DNA of 64,000 nt from assembly GCF_007827045.1 (NCBI RefSeq), contig NZ_RPFW01000004.1, positions 620,001 through 684,000 on the forward strand, read 5' to 3'. The DNA comes from Trebonia kvetii (GTDB lineage Bacteria; Actinomycetota; Actinomycetes; Streptosporangiales; Streptosporangiaceae). A program made the translations under genes and the position numbers. The notes beneath the pieces were generated by a model that did no database searches, was not told the origin of the DNA, and saw nothing but the letters and a program-made list of their open reading frames with translations. Shown piece by piece: positions 41,588-50,588 of the stretch; position 1 is the first letter of the stretch, and every line of letters starts with the position of its first letter.

Positions 41588-42265
41588 TCAGTCCCGGCGG
41601 AACTCCGCCCGCCAGCGCAGCCTCGGCTGGGTCCCGCTGTCCATGAACTGCTCGACACGGACCGTGCGCAGCGGTCCGCCGGCCAGGTCGAGTTCACGCC
41701 GGGTCAGCGGCCACGGCATCTGGGCCGGGTCGCGTTCCGGGTTCTCGTCGTTGGTGGCGCGGGCGATGACGAGCAGCGTCCCGCCGGGCGCGACTGGGCC
41801 GTGCAGCGCCGCCAGTGCGCGCTCGCGGACCGGCCCGTACAGCGGCTGGACCGTATAGATCTCCACGACCAGGTCGAACGCGCCCGCCCACGCGGCCGGC
41901 AGGTCGAGCAGGTCCGCGGCCAGGTACTCGACCGTCGTCCCCGGGTTCTCCCTGATGGTCCGCTCGATCGCGGTCGGCGCGACGTCGAACCCGGTGACCG
42001 CGTAGCTGAGGCCCGCCAGGTACTGCGCGTCATAGCCGAGCCCACACCCAACGACGAGAGCGCGTTTCCCCATACCGTCTTTTCCGGCTGCCCACTCGAC
42101 CAGGTGCGGATTCACCTCGCCGTCCGCCCACGGCACGACGGCGCTGCCCGCCTCGGCCTCGGAGTACAGCCGCTCGAACCAGCCAGTCTCGTCGCCCGCA
42201 CCTGCCGCTTCGGCGGCCAGGGTCCTGGCGCGGAACATGCGCGCGCGCTCTTCGTCGATCCCCAC
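41588..42265 (-). CDS. Class I SAM-dependent methyltransferase (thiopurine MT-like)
   Basis: A 225-residue enzyme. SAM motif I is ALVVGCGLGYDAQYLAG, motif II VTGFDVAPTAIERTI, and the acidic loop EYLAADLLDLP follow in the right order. VPWADGEVNPHLVEWA before motif I is typical of TPMT/TehB-like methyltransferases acting on small molecules. The substrate is unknown. Confidence 0.9.
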   Translation of the reverse strand: MGIDEERARMFRARTLAAEAAGAGDETGWFERLYSEAEAGSAVVPWADGEVNPHLVEWAAGKDGMGKRALVVGCGLGYDAQYLAGLSYAVTGFDVAPTAIERTIRENPGTTVEYLAADLLDLPAAWAGAFDLVVEIYTVQPLYGPVRERALAALHGPVAPGGTLLVIARATNDENPERDPAQMPWPLTRRELDLAGGPLRTVRVEQFMDSGTQPRLRWRAEFRRD

Positions 42266-42320
42266 GAGGCAAGACAGTACCCGCGCTATTCAACCGCTCA
42301 GGACGTGCGGAAACGCAACC

Positions 42321-42343
42321 CATCATCCCGAACGGGTTCGGCT
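42321..42343 (+). repeat. Dispersed short repeat, copy C
   Basis: TCATCCCGAACGGGTTCGGC (from 42324) matches copy D at 57561-57581 at 19 of 20 positions. It lies between divergent genes. Confidence 0.6.
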
Positions 42344-42412
42344 TACTCTCCTCCCACACGGACACCCCAATTGCCGCCGGAAAACGTCCGGGACCCGCGT
42401 TACTGTCGTGCC

Positions 42413-43192
42413 ATGGCCGACTTCAAGGACGCGGACCTGCGCGGCGCCCGGTTCGACCGGGCAGAACTGAACGGCGCGGAGTTCCGCGCCTGCGATCTCA
42501 ATGACGCCACGTTCCGTGGCAGCTCACTGCACCGGGTCACGATGCGCGGCGTCGAGCTGTGCGACGTGGACATCGCCGGCGAGCTGCTGCGGGTGACGAT
42601 CAACGGCGTGGACATCGCGCCGCTCGTCGAAGCCGAGCTGAACAGGCGCGACCCCGAGCGGGTCAAGATGCGCCCGGACGACCCGGCAGGCTTCCGGGAG
42701 GCGTGGGAGATCCTGGAGCGGCTGTGGGCGCAGACCGTCGAGCGCGCGCGACGCCTGCCGCCCGCGCTGCTGCACGAGTCCGTCGACTGCGAATGGTCGT
42801 TCACCGAGACGCTCAGGCACCTGGTCTACGCGACCGATGCCTGGGTGCGGCGGGCGATACTCGGCGACCCGGCCCCGTGGGACCCGCTCGACCTGCCCTG
42901 GGATGAGATGCCCGACACCCCGGGCACGCCGCGCGACCGCACGGCGCGGCCCGCGCTCGATGAGGTGCTCGCGCTGCGCAGGGACCGCATGGCAACGGTG
43001 ACCGAGGTGCTCGGCGGGCTGACGCCGGACTCGCTGGCCGCGGACACCACGCCGGTGCCCGCGGACAGTCCGGGCTGGCCGCCAGCGGTCAGCTTCCCGG
43101 TGAAGGAATGCCTGCTCATCGTCCTGAACGAGGAATGGGAACACCGCCGCTACGCCGAGCGGGACCTGGCCATCCTGGAGAAGCGGGTCTGA
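42413..43192 (+). CDS. Pentapeptide-repeat DinB-family protein
   Basis: A 259-residue protein. Residues 3-55 are pentapeptide repeats (ADLRGARFDRAELNGAEF, then ACDLNDATFRGSSLHRV). The rest is a DinB-like four-helix bundle: WEILERLWAQTVERA, then ESVDCEWSFTETLRHLVYAT and LNEEWEHRRYAERDL; metal-ligand His residues are visible in HLVYATD and EHRRYAE. Many such proteins are thiol-dependent transferases (mycothiol type); this role is inferred. ATG 42413 is the family start although the frame is open far upstream. Confidence 0.9.
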   Translation: MADFKDADLRGARFDRAELNGAEFRACDLNDATFRGSSLHRVTMRGVELCDVDIAGELLRVTINGVDIAPLVEAELNRRDPERVKMRPDDPAGFREAWEILERLWAQTVERARRLPPALLHESVDCEWSFTETLRHLVYATDAWVRRAILGDPAPWDPLDLPWDEMPDTPGTPRDRTARPALDEVLALRRDRMATVTEVLGGLTPDSLAADTTPVPADSPGWPPAVSFPVKECLLIVLNEEWEHRRYAERDLAILEKRV

Positions 43193-43270
43193 CCGGACCC
43201 CGCGGCCCCAGGCTGGCACTGCCGGGCCGCCTCTAGCGGCGCACATCGACGTGTGGCACCGTGATCTTTC

Positions 43271-44512
43271 ATGAGTGAACTGAAGGTCGAGATCGATCCG
43301 GCCGAGGCCGGCTTCGCGAAGGACCGGCTGCGCCGCATTGACGAGAACTTCGCCCGCTACGTGGACGACGGCAGGCTCAAGGGCTGGCTGCTCACCGTCA
43401 GCAGGCACGGCAAGCTGGCGCACGTGGCGAGCTACGGTCAGCGGGACGCCGAGGCAGGCCTGCACGTCGAGCCGGACACGCTGTGGCGGATCTACTCGAT
43501 GAGCAAGCCGGTCACCTCGGTCGCCGCGATGATGCTGTACGAACAGGGCGCCTTCGAGCTCACCGACCCGGTGAGCAAGTTCATCCCGAGCTTCACGGAC
43601 ATGCGCGTCTTCACCGGCGGCAGCGACCAGCGCCCGGTGACGGTCCCGGCCACCGAGCCGGTGCGGATCTGGCACCTGCTCACCCACACCGCCGGCCTCA
43701 CCTACGGCTTCCACCGCACAACCCCGGTGGACGCGATGTACCGGGCGGCGGGCTTCGACCTCGGCCTGCGGCCCGGCACGCTGGCCGAGTCCTGCGACCT
43801 GTGGGCCAGCCTTCCGCTGCTGTTCCAACCGGGCAGCGAATGGAACTACTCAGTCGCCACGGACGTGCTCGGCCGGGTGGTCGAGGTCGCATCGGGACAG
43901 CCGCTGGATGAGTTCTTCGCGCAGCGGATCTTCGTACCGCTCGGCATGACCGACACCGGCTTCTACGCCCCGCCGCAGGACCTGGACCGGCTTGCCGCAC
44001 TCTACGCCCGCAACATCGAGGGCAAGGCAGGCCGGTTCAACTCAATCGCCGAGGAGGTGCGCAAGCCCCCGGCGATGCTCAGCGGCGGCGGCGGCCTGGT
44101 CTCCACGGCCGCCGACTACAACCGCTTCCTGCACATGCTGCTGCACCACGCGGACAGCCCGGCGGGCGAGCTGGACGGCGCGCGGCTGCTCAGCTCGCGC
44201 ACCGTGGCCTACATGAGCCGCAACCACCTGCCGGGCAACTCCGACATCGAGCAGTTCGGCCGCCCGATCAACGCGGAGTCGCCGCAGCGCGGCGTCGGCT
44301 TCGGCCTCGGCTTCGCGGTGGTCATCGACCCGGCGGCCGGCAAGGTCGTCGTCTCCGACGGCGAGCTGTCCTGGGGCGGCGCGGCCTCCACCGCGTTCTG
44401 GATCGACCCGGCGGAGGAGCTCACCGCGACCTTCTTCACCCAGCTCATCCCGTCAAGCGCGCACCCGATCCGCTCCCAGCTCCGTCAGCTCGTCTATCAG
44501 GCCCTCGTCTAA
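43271..44512 (+). CDS. Serine hydrolase, beta-lactamase/class C-like (S12)
   Basis: A 413-residue S12-type hydrolase. SxxK is Ser76-Lys79 in YSMSKPVTS. The second motif is WNYSVATD, with Tyr-Ser-Val in place of Tyr-x-Asn, as in EstB-type esterases. There is no signal peptide, so it is probably a cytosolic esterase rather than a penicillinase. ATG 43271 gives the typical start. It is unrelated by context to the two S12 proteins further right. Confidence 0.9.
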   Translation: MSELKVEIDPAEAGFAKDRLRRIDENFARYVDDGRLKGWLLTVSRHGKLAHVASYGQRDAEAGLHVEPDTLWRIYSMSKPVTSVAAMMLYEQGAFELTDPVSKFIPSFTDMRVFTGGSDQRPVTVPATEPVRIWHLLTHTAGLTYGFHRTTPVDAMYRAAGFDLGLRPGTLAESCDLWASLPLLFQPGSEWNYSVATDVLGRVVEVASGQPLDEFFAQRIFVPLGMTDTGFYAPPQDLDRLAALYARNIEGKAGRFNSIAEEVRKPPAMLSGGGGLVSTAADYNRFLHMLLHHADSPAGELDGARLLSSRTVAYMSRNHLPGNSDIEQFGRPINAESPQRGVGFGLGFAVVIDPAAGKVVVSDGELSWGGAASTAFWIDPAEELTATFFTQLIPSSAHPIRSQLRQLVYQALV

Positions 44513-44585
44513 GTCCCTGGTTCGCCGCGCTCGCCCCCGCAGCGGTGCGGGGCTAACCGGCAAGAATCGGTGGCACGCTGCGGCT

Positions 44586-45542
44586 ATGAGCCAGCCATGG
44601 GGCCTGTCTGGTCCGCAGTTCTTGGTTATCTACGGCGTTGGCACGGCCGTGGCCGTGGTCGTGCCCTTCTTGCTTCGCCTGCTCATCCGCTTCGATTCCA
44701 GCGCGGACGCCGGGAGGCAGCTCGACCCCCACGAGGTCGGCTACCTGGCGGGTGGTCCAGCACGGGCGGCACAGGTGATCATTACGGACTTCGTCACCTC
44801 GGGAGCGGTGCGCGTGGACACCTCCGGCCGGGTGACCGCGGCGGACCGGGCGGCGTTCGACCGGCAGTCCGCGCTCCTCAGCGAGGGAGTCACCGGCGCG
44901 GCAACCCTGTTCGCCGAGCTCTGGCTGCCCGCCGGTGTCTTCGTGCACCAGTTGCAGAGCAAGATCGCAAAGCTCCCGGCCATCGCGGTCATCAAGGCGC
45001 GGCTGCGGGCGGAGGGGCTCCTGGTTTCCCGGGCGCGTACCGCCACGGTCTGGATCGTGTCGCTGACGCTGTGGGCGGCGCTGTTCGTGACCGGCAGCCT
45101 GCGGCTCGCCGAGGGGGCGCACAATCACCGGCCCATCGGCAATCTGCAGGGCCTGGTCGTGCTGAGCGCGTTCGCCTGCCTGTTCAGCCTGCTCGCCAAC
45201 CGGAGCCGGCTGACGAACTTGACCACATTCCGTGGCGCCGGGCTGCTGCGCCGGCTGCGATCAGCGGAGCGGCGCACCGAGAAGGAGACCGCACGGCAGA
45301 GCCGGCGCGGCACGGCGGTCTTTTCTCACGGACTGGGCGGAAACGGCTACGGATTCGGCGCGGGAATCGGGTCGGCGGCGCTGTTCGGTGTCGCGCTCGC
45401 CGGTTTCGCCGCCGTCGCGGACGAGCCGACGCGGTCGGCGCTGCTGGCCGGCCTGCCGTCCAGTTCCGGCGGCAGCGGCTGTGGCGGCGGCGGTGGAGGC
45501 TGCGGCGGCGGTGGCTGCGGGGGCGGGGGATGCGGCGGATGA
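44586..45542 (+). CDS. TIGR04222-type membrane protein with Cys-Gly tail, likely MNIO substrate
   Basis: A 318-residue protein. Hydrophobic helices are at about 11-33, 155-172, 188-205 and 258-285, with a soluble helical domain (DPHEVGYLAGGPARAAQVII) after the first. The C-terminus is a Gly tail containing four regularly placed cysteines (299, 306, 311, 316) as GGC blocks. Proteins of this class are encoded beside DUF692 enzymes. Here the stop overlaps the DUF692 gene by ATGA. I infer that the tail is the modification target. Confidence 0.85.
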   Translation: MSQPWGLSGPQFLVIYGVGTAVAVVVPFLLRLLIRFDSSADAGRQLDPHEVGYLAGGPARAAQVIITDFVTSGAVRVDTSGRVTAADRAAFDRQSALLSEGVTGAATLFAELWLPAGVFVHQLQSKIAKLPAIAVIKARLRAEGLLVSRARTATVWIVSLTLWAALFVTGSLRLAEGAHNHRPIGNLQGLVVLSAFACLFSLLANRSRLTNLTTFRGAGLLRRLRSAERRTEKETARQSRRGTAVFSHGLGGNGYGFGAGIGSAALFGVALAGFAAVADEPTRSALLAGLPSSSGGSGCGGGGGGCGGGGCGGGGCGG

Positions 45543-46375
45543 CCGCGGGATTTTCGCTCGGCGTCGGCATCGGCTGGCGGCAGGAGATCGACCTGACCGT
45601 GCCGCGCCTCGCGGCGGCGACGGGGCCGGGCGTTGACTTCGTCGAGGTCGTCGCCGAGAACGTGCAGCCCGCTGCGGTGCCTGGCTCGCTGGCCCAGTTG
45701 CATGCGGGCGGCATGCCGGTCGTGCCGCACGGGGTGTCGCTGTCTCTTGGCGGCACCGACCCGCTCGAGCCGCAGCGCGTGGCGCGGCTCGCCCAGCTCG
45801 CGGAACGGTTCGGATCGCCGCTGGTCAGCGAGCACGTCGCGTTCTGCCGCGCGGGCGGGATAGAAGCCGGGCACCTGCTGCCGGTCCCGCGTACCCGCGA
45901 GGCGCTTGCGGTGCTGACCGCGAACATCCTGGCCGCGCAGGCCGAACTCCCGGTGCCGCTCGCCGTGGAGAACATCGCCGCCCTGGTCAGCTGGCCTGAG
46001 GACGAGTTCACCGAGGCGGACTTCCTCACCGAGCTTGTCGAGCGAACGGGCGTGCTCCTGCTGCTCGACGTGGCGAACCTCTACACGGCCCAGGTCAACT
46101 TCGGCCTGGACCCGGCGGCAACCCTGAACCGTCTGCCCCTCTCCGAGGTGGCCTACGTTCACGTGGCCGGCGGCGTCCTGCGCGACGGCGTCTGGCACGA
46201 CACTCACGCCCACCCGGTTACGGACGAAATCCTCGGCATCCTCGCCGCCCTCGCCCGCCGTGTATCCCCGCCAGGCGTGCTGCTTGAACGCGACGACGCC
46301 TATCCCTCCGACGCCGAACTGGCCGCCGAACTGTCATCGATCAGGAAGGTACTCACGAATGCCCCCGCCGGCTGA
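45539..46375 (+). CDS. DUF692/MNIO multinuclear non-heme iron enzyme (MbnB-like)
   Basis: A 278-residue TIM-barrel enzyme of the MbnB/ChrH/TglH family, which oxidises cysteines of peptide substrates using an iron cluster. Metal-ligand motifs are in family order: HGVSLSLGG (His64), SEHVAFC (Glu99, His100), VENIAALVSW (Glu144), LLDVANLY (Asp177), YVHVAGG (His208), DTHAHPV (Asp221, His223) and LLERDDAYP (Glu250, Asp252). ATG 45539 overlaps the preceding stop. Confidence 0.92.
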   Translation: MTAGFSLGVGIGWRQEIDLTVPRLAAATGPGVDFVEVVAENVQPAAVPGSLAQLHAGGMPVVPHGVSLSLGGTDPLEPQRVARLAQLAERFGSPLVSEHVAFCRAGGIEAGHLLPVPRTREALAVLTANILAAQAELPVPLAVENIAALVSWPEDEFTEADFLTELVERTGVLLLLDVANLYTAQVNFGLDPAATLNRLPLSEVAYVHVAGGVLRDGVWHDTHAHPVTDEILGILAALARRVSPPGVLLERDDAYPSDAELAAELSSIRKVLTNAPAG

Positions 46376-46736
46376 CCCGCTCAGCCTTGCCGACCCGGGC
46401 GCTAGCGCCGGGTCGCTCGCCGCCCGCCAACTGGCGCTGGTCAGCGCGCTGGTCGCGGGGGCCGAGCCCCCAGCGGGCATGGACCAGGAGCGGGTGCACG
46501 TCCAGGCACAGGCATTGCTACGCAAGCGCGCCAGATCCGTAGCCAGGCACCAGCCCGACCTGGCCGCCAGCCTAGGCGACGGCTTCTGGCCCGCTTTCGA
46601 GCAATACGCCGCCAAGTCCGCGCCCCCGGCAGGCAGCGCTGCCGACGCGAAGGCCTTCGCGAGTCATATCCGCAAGACCCGCCGCCGCACCTTGTTCCGC
46701 CGTGACAAGACGCCGCACCGCGGCGCCGACGGGTAG
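46359..46736 (+). CDS. Small MNIO partner protein
   Basis: A 125-residue helical protein starting at ATG 46359 inside the end of the DUF692 gene. It has ARQLALVSALVAGAEPPAGM, then QALLRKRARSVARHQPDLAA and FWPAFEQYAAKSAPP, and a basic tail. By position it corresponds to the partner (MbnC/DUF2063-like) that helps MNIO enzymes bind their precursor, although sequence similarity to known partners is not obvious to me. Function inferred. Confidence 0.75.
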   Translation: MPPPADPLSLADPGASAGSLAARQLALVSALVAGAEPPAGMDQERVHVQAQALLRKRARSVARHQPDLAASLGDGFWPAFEQYAAKSAPPAGSAADAKAFASHIRKTRRRTLFRRDKTPHRGADG

Positions 46737-46786
46737 CGGAGACGACGCTCCGCGGACGTGAACGGCAACTGACGGCTACGTAGCCC

Positions 46787-48511
46787 TCAGTCCACCGGAT
46801 TCTTCCTCGGGTCCGCAGGATAGACCGCGCGGAGCTGGAGCATCGCCGCGAACCGCTGCTCCGGGTCGCCGAGGTCGATGCCGCTGACCTCGGTGAGCCG
46901 GCGCAGCCGGTACCTGAACGTGTTCGCGTGCACGAACATGGCCGCCGACGCGGCCACCACGTCGCCGAAGGCGTCCAGCCAGGCGCGCAGCGTCTCGACA
47001 AGGTTGGTTCCGTGCTCGGTGTCGTAGGCGGAGAGCCGCGCGACCGGGCCGGTCGGCCGGTCCCCATGCGCGGCGGCGAGGTCGCGCAGCTCCATGAGCA
47101 ACGCCTCGGCGTGCACGTCGGCGAGCCTGGCAACCCTCCTGGCGCCAGCGGCGCCGGACCGCAGCACCCGCAGCGCCCGGTCCGCGCAGGCCCGCGCGGC
47201 GGGCAGCCCCGCTGCGTCGAACGCCACCTGGCCGATGCCGACGACCGGCCGCGACCGGCTGCCCACCCGGTCGAGGAAGTCGGTGGCGATCCGCATCGCC
47301 CGCAGTTCGCCGCCCGTACCGCCAAGGCCATCGGCCGACGCACCGTCGGCGCCCGAGCCGTCGACGCCCGAAACTGAGGAGACCGAGCCGGAGGAGACCG
47401 AGGTCACCACCGGGATCAGTCCGTACGCGACGTCGCCGACCAGCGCTGACGCACACCTCGGGTGGATCGCGGATAGGTGCATGGCGAGTCCGTCGGCTAG
47501 CCGCGACCGTTCCGCTGGCTCCGCGACAGCGAGCGCGAGCACCACCACCGGCTGGTCGGCGAGCCCCAGCCGCCGCACCGCCTCGAACGCCCCCGTGCCG
47601 CCCTCGAGCGCGGTCGACACCAGGTCGGCGCGCAGCCGGCGCGACACGTCGGCGCCCGCCCTGATCCGCAGCAGGTGCAGCGCCACCAGGTGGGCGGCAT
47701 CGCACATAGCGCGCGCTCGGTCCGGCGTCAGCGGCTCGCGCACCGCCGCCCAGATCGAGCCGAGCACCTCATCGCCCGCCCTGACGGCCACGGCGGCGCG
47801 GGGGAGCGCGAAGTCCGGGAGCCCGGAGCCAGACGGGTCGATGTAGACCGGCTGCTCCGAGCGGTACAGCTCGCGGAACACGCCGCGCTCGGCGAGCAGC
47901 CGCGAGTACCGCTCGGGCACCTGCCTGCCGAGGATCGTCTCCACCCGGGACCGGTCCGCCTCGTCCTGCCGGCCGGAGAACGCGAGCACCCGCGAGGAGC
48001 GGTCCTCGATGGTGACCGGCGCGTCGATCAGCGCCGCGACCGCGTTGGCGACAGAGAACAAGTCACCTGACGGCAGGCCGCCGAGCGTCTCCGAGCCGTC
48101 GTCACCGACGTCGCCCTCGGCCAGCAGCGACCGCAGCAGCGCCGCGAGCTGGGTCCACGACGCGCCGCGGGTCAGCCCGAGCAGCGGCACACCCGACGAC
48201 TCGACCGCGGCGGCCACAGCCGCGTCGCAGGCGACAGGGGAGCGGATGACGAGTCCCGCCGCGCCGTGCCTGCCGAGTGAGGTCAGCAGCGCGGCGATCG
48301 CGGCCGGCTCGTGCACACCGACGCCGAGCACGAGCGCCCGGCGCGGCAGCACCGGCTCGTCGAACGGGTCGTGGATCGCCACCCCGCCCACCTCGCCCGC
48401 GTCAGGCGCTCCGCCCATTCCCCCTCCGGCGGGCTCGCGGACAAGCTCAAGCAGCGTCGCGCCGAGGTCCTCGAGGACGCGGGTCAGGCTTGGCTGCGGT
48501 CGAATGGTCAC
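46787..48511 (-). CDS. PucR/CdaR-type transcriptional regulator
   Basis: A 574-residue regulator. The N-terminal part has PucR-like sensor blocks, the middle is GGDEF-derived (about 310-470 with a Ser/Gly-rich insert), and the C-terminus has the HTH_30 motif AAMFVHANTFRYRLRRLTEV followed by SGIDLGDPEQRF. PucR proteins usually activate purine or amino-acid catabolic genes. It is the last gene of the minus-strand run, 29 bases after the racemase stop, so it is probably the operon regulator (inference). Confidence 0.9.
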   Translation of the reverse strand: MTIRPQPSLTRVLEDLGATLLELVREPAGGGMGGAPDAGEVGGVAIHDPFDEPVLPRRALVLGVGVHEPAAIAALLTSLGRHGAAGLVIRSPVACDAAVAAAVESSGVPLLGLTRGASWTQLAALLRSLLAEGDVGDDGSETLGGLPSGDLFSVANAVAALIDAPVTIEDRSSRVLAFSGRQDEADRSRVETILGRQVPERYSRLLAERGVFRELYRSEQPVYIDPSGSGLPDFALPRAAVAVRAGDEVLGSIWAAVREPLTPDRARAMCDAAHLVALHLLRIRAGADVSRRLRADLVSTALEGGTGAFEAVRRLGLADQPVVVLALAVAEPAERSRLADGLAMHLSAIHPRCASALVGDVAYGLIPVVTSVSSGSVSSVSGVDGSGADGASADGLGGTGGELRAMRIATDFLDRVGSRSRPVVGIGQVAFDAAGLPAARACADRALRVLRSGAAGARRVARLADVHAEALLMELRDLAAAHGDRPTGPVARLSAYDTEHGTNLVETLRAWLDAFGDVVAASAAMFVHANTFRYRLRRLTEVSGIDLGDPEQRFAAMLQLRAVYPADPRKNPVD

Positions 48512-48540
48512 GCAACGAAGCTACCAGCGGATTTACAGCG

Positions 48541-49659
48541 TTAAGGCGTGACCCACTCCGTCTGGGTGGTCACCGCGGCGAGCTGGTCGGGAAGCGGCGC
48601 GACCCCGATGCCCGGCCCGGCAGGCACGTCAAGGTGACCGTCGGACAGCACGAACGGCTCGGTGATGTCGGTCTTGTAGTACCGGTCAGACGCCGAGGTG
48701 TCGCCGGGCAGGGTGAACCCGGGCAGCGCGGCGAGAGCAACGTTCGCGGCCCGGCCGATGCCGGTCTCCAGCATCCCGCCGCACCACACCGCGATGCCGT
48801 GCGCGGCCGCCACGTCGTGGATCCGCCGGGCCTCCAGGTAGCCGCCGACCCGGCCGGGCTTGATGTTGATGATCGAGCAGGCGCCGAGCGAGATCGCCGC
48901 CGCGGCGGTGCGCGCCGAGGTGATGGACTCGTCGAGGCAGATCGGCGTGCGGACGAGCTTGGCGAGTTCCGCGTGGCCGAGCACGTCCTCCTCGGGCAGC
49001 GGCTGCTCCATCAGCAGCAGGTTGAACGGGTCAAGTTTGGCCAGGTGACGCGCGTCCTGCAGGGTGTAGGCGGTGTTCGCGTCCACCTGGATCAGCAGGT
49101 CGTCGCCGAACCGCTCGCGCACCGCGCGCACCGGCTCGACGTCCCAGCCCGGCTGGATCTTCAGCTTGATCCGCACGTACCCGGCCGAGACGTACCCCGC
49201 GACCTCGTCGAGGAGCCTGTCGATGGAGTCCGCGATGCCCACGGAGACGCCGCAGGGCACCTGCTCCCTGACCGCGCCGAGTTCGCGGGCGAACGACCGC
49301 CCAGCGGCGCGCAGCTCCGCGTCGAGCACCGCGGTCTCGATCGCCGCCTTGGACATCCAGTGCCCCTTGAACGGCTCGAGGATGTGCCCGACAAGGGAGC
49401 CGTCCAGGTGGCCAGCGGCGAACAGCTTCGGCAGGAAGAACCGCTTCAGCACGTCGACCGTGGCCTCCACGTACTCGGAGGAGTACAGCGGGTCGGACAT
49501 GGCGACGCACTCGCCCCAGCCCTCGGACTCGCCGGACGGCCCGTCGAGCACGGCGCGCAGCAGCAGGATGTCGCGCGTCGACTCGGTACCGAACGAGGTG
49601 CGGAACGGCGCCACCAGCGGCATCGAGATCCGCCGCAGCTCAACCCCGGTCAGATTCAT
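48541..49659 (-). CDS. N-acylamino acid / N-succinylamino acid racemase (MenC-like enolase superfamily)
   Basis: A 372-residue enolase-superfamily enzyme. Catalytic residues fit the NSAR/OSBS pattern: Lys165 and Lys167 in RIKLKIQPG, Asp193 in QVDANTAY, Glu218 in LMEQPL, Asp243 in CLDESI and Lys267 in NIKPGRVGG. The family catalyses o-succinylbenzoate synthesis or N-succinylamino acid racemisation. With GNAT and M20 neighbours and no menaquinone genes, the racemase role is favoured. It overlaps the GNAT stop by ATGA. Confidence 0.92.
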   Translation of the reverse strand: MNLTGVELRRISMPLVAPFRTSFGTESTRDILLLRAVLDGPSGESEGWGECVAMSDPLYSSEYVEATVDVLKRFFLPKLFAAGHLDGSLVGHILEPFKGHWMSKAAIETAVLDAELRAAGRSFARELGAVREQVPCGVSVGIADSIDRLLDEVAGYVSAGYVRIKLKIQPGWDVEPVRAVRERFGDDLLIQVDANTAYTLQDARHLAKLDPFNLLLMEQPLPEEDVLGHAELAKLVRTPICLDESITSARTAAAAISLGACSIINIKPGRVGGYLEARRIHDVAAAHGIAVWCGGMLETGIGRAANVALAALPGFTLPGDTSASDRYYKTDITEPFVLSDGHLDVPAGPGIGVAPLPDQLAAVTTQTEWVTP

Positions 49660-50588
49660 CCAACATCTCCTCTAAGAGAAACCACGTACCAGCCGTCCCT
49701 GTCGAAACCGGTCACCCGCGCCCCGCCGTTCAGCAGCGGCGACAGCACGTCACGCAGCGTGCTCCGCCACGCCGCCGCGGCGGCAGGGTCGGACACGCGC
49801 ATCGCCTCGATGTCGGCGGGCACGCCGACAAGCAGCGTGCGGGCGCCTGACCCGTCCGCGAGCGGCAGGCCCGGTACGGGCAGCCCGTCGGGCCCCGCCG
49901 ACAGCGCGGTCACCGCGCCGCGCTCGCCCTCGTCGGCGAACGAGGCCTGCCGCGGTCGGCCGCAGGACGCGTCCGCGACCAGCTCCGAGCACAGGTCCCA
50001 GTGCACGAGCACCCGGTCGGTCTCGGTGCCGCCGTTGATCGCGTCGTCCATCGTGCCGTAGAAGTTCCGCAGGTACTCGACGGGCCGTGCGCCCAGCTTC
50101 ACCAGGTTGAAGTAGCCGTTTCTGCGGATCAGCGGGTCGTACGTCCAGGCGATCGTCCGGACGCCGCGGCGCAGGCACCAGGCCCGCTGGTGCACCTTGA
50201 GCGCGAACCCGACGGCCCGGCCGAGCCCGGCAGGTCCCACGCCCGCGATGTGGCTGTGCAGCTCCCCGCGCGCGGGCGGGCCGAAGAACCCGATGCACGC
50301 GCCGAGCAGCTCACCGCTGACCAGGTCGAAGGCGCCCGAGGCGTAGCTGCCCGCCTTGGTCATCGCCCGCAGCATGTCAAGCCGGAGCGAGGAGTTGCCG
50401 TTCTCCGGCAGCCAGATCTCGTCGAACAGCGTGATCATCGCGCCGAGTTCGTCAATCGTGCCAAGCTCGCGGACGACGACCCCCGCGGCCTTGGCCGCCT
50501 TGGCTGCCGCCTCGCCCGCCTCCGCGAGCGCAGCCTCGGCAAGCCCAGACTCAGCAAGCCCAGCCTCGGCGAGCACGTCAGGCGTCAT
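49656..50588 (-). CDS. GNAT-superfamily N-acyl(succinyl)transferase, COG3375 type
   Basis: A 310-residue protein. After an Ala-rich helical repeat (LAEAGLAESGLAEAALAEAG, residues 6-25) comes the COG3375 core: GAFDLVSGELLGACIGFFGP, then HSHIAGVGPAGLGRAVGFAL and WTYDPLIRRNGYFNLVKLGA. In Geobacillus the homologous gene next to the racemase succinylates D-amino acids. By analogy it is proposed to do so here. It starts at ATG 50588, overlapping the M20 gene end by 11 bases. Confidence 0.88.
   Translation of the reverse strand: MTPDVLAEAGLAESGLAEAALAEAGEAAAKAAKAAGVVVRELGTIDELGAMITLFDEIWLPENGNSSLRLDMLRAMTKAGSYASGAFDLVSGELLGACIGFFGPPARGELHSHIAGVGPAGLGRAVGFALKVHQRAWCLRRGVRTIAWTYDPLIRRNGYFNLVKLGARPVEYLRNFYGTMDDAINGGTETDRVLVHWDLCSELVADASCGRPRQASFADEGERGAVTALSAGPDGLPVPGLPLADGSGARTLLVGVPADIEAMRVSDPAAAAAWRSTLRDVLSPLLNGGARVTGFDRDGWYVVSLRGDVG

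Noticed and set aside
43271..44512. Antibiotic-resistance beta-lactamase
   Set aside because: No signal peptide and Tyr-Ser-Val instead of Tyr-x-Asn; an esterase-like S12 enzyme is more likely.
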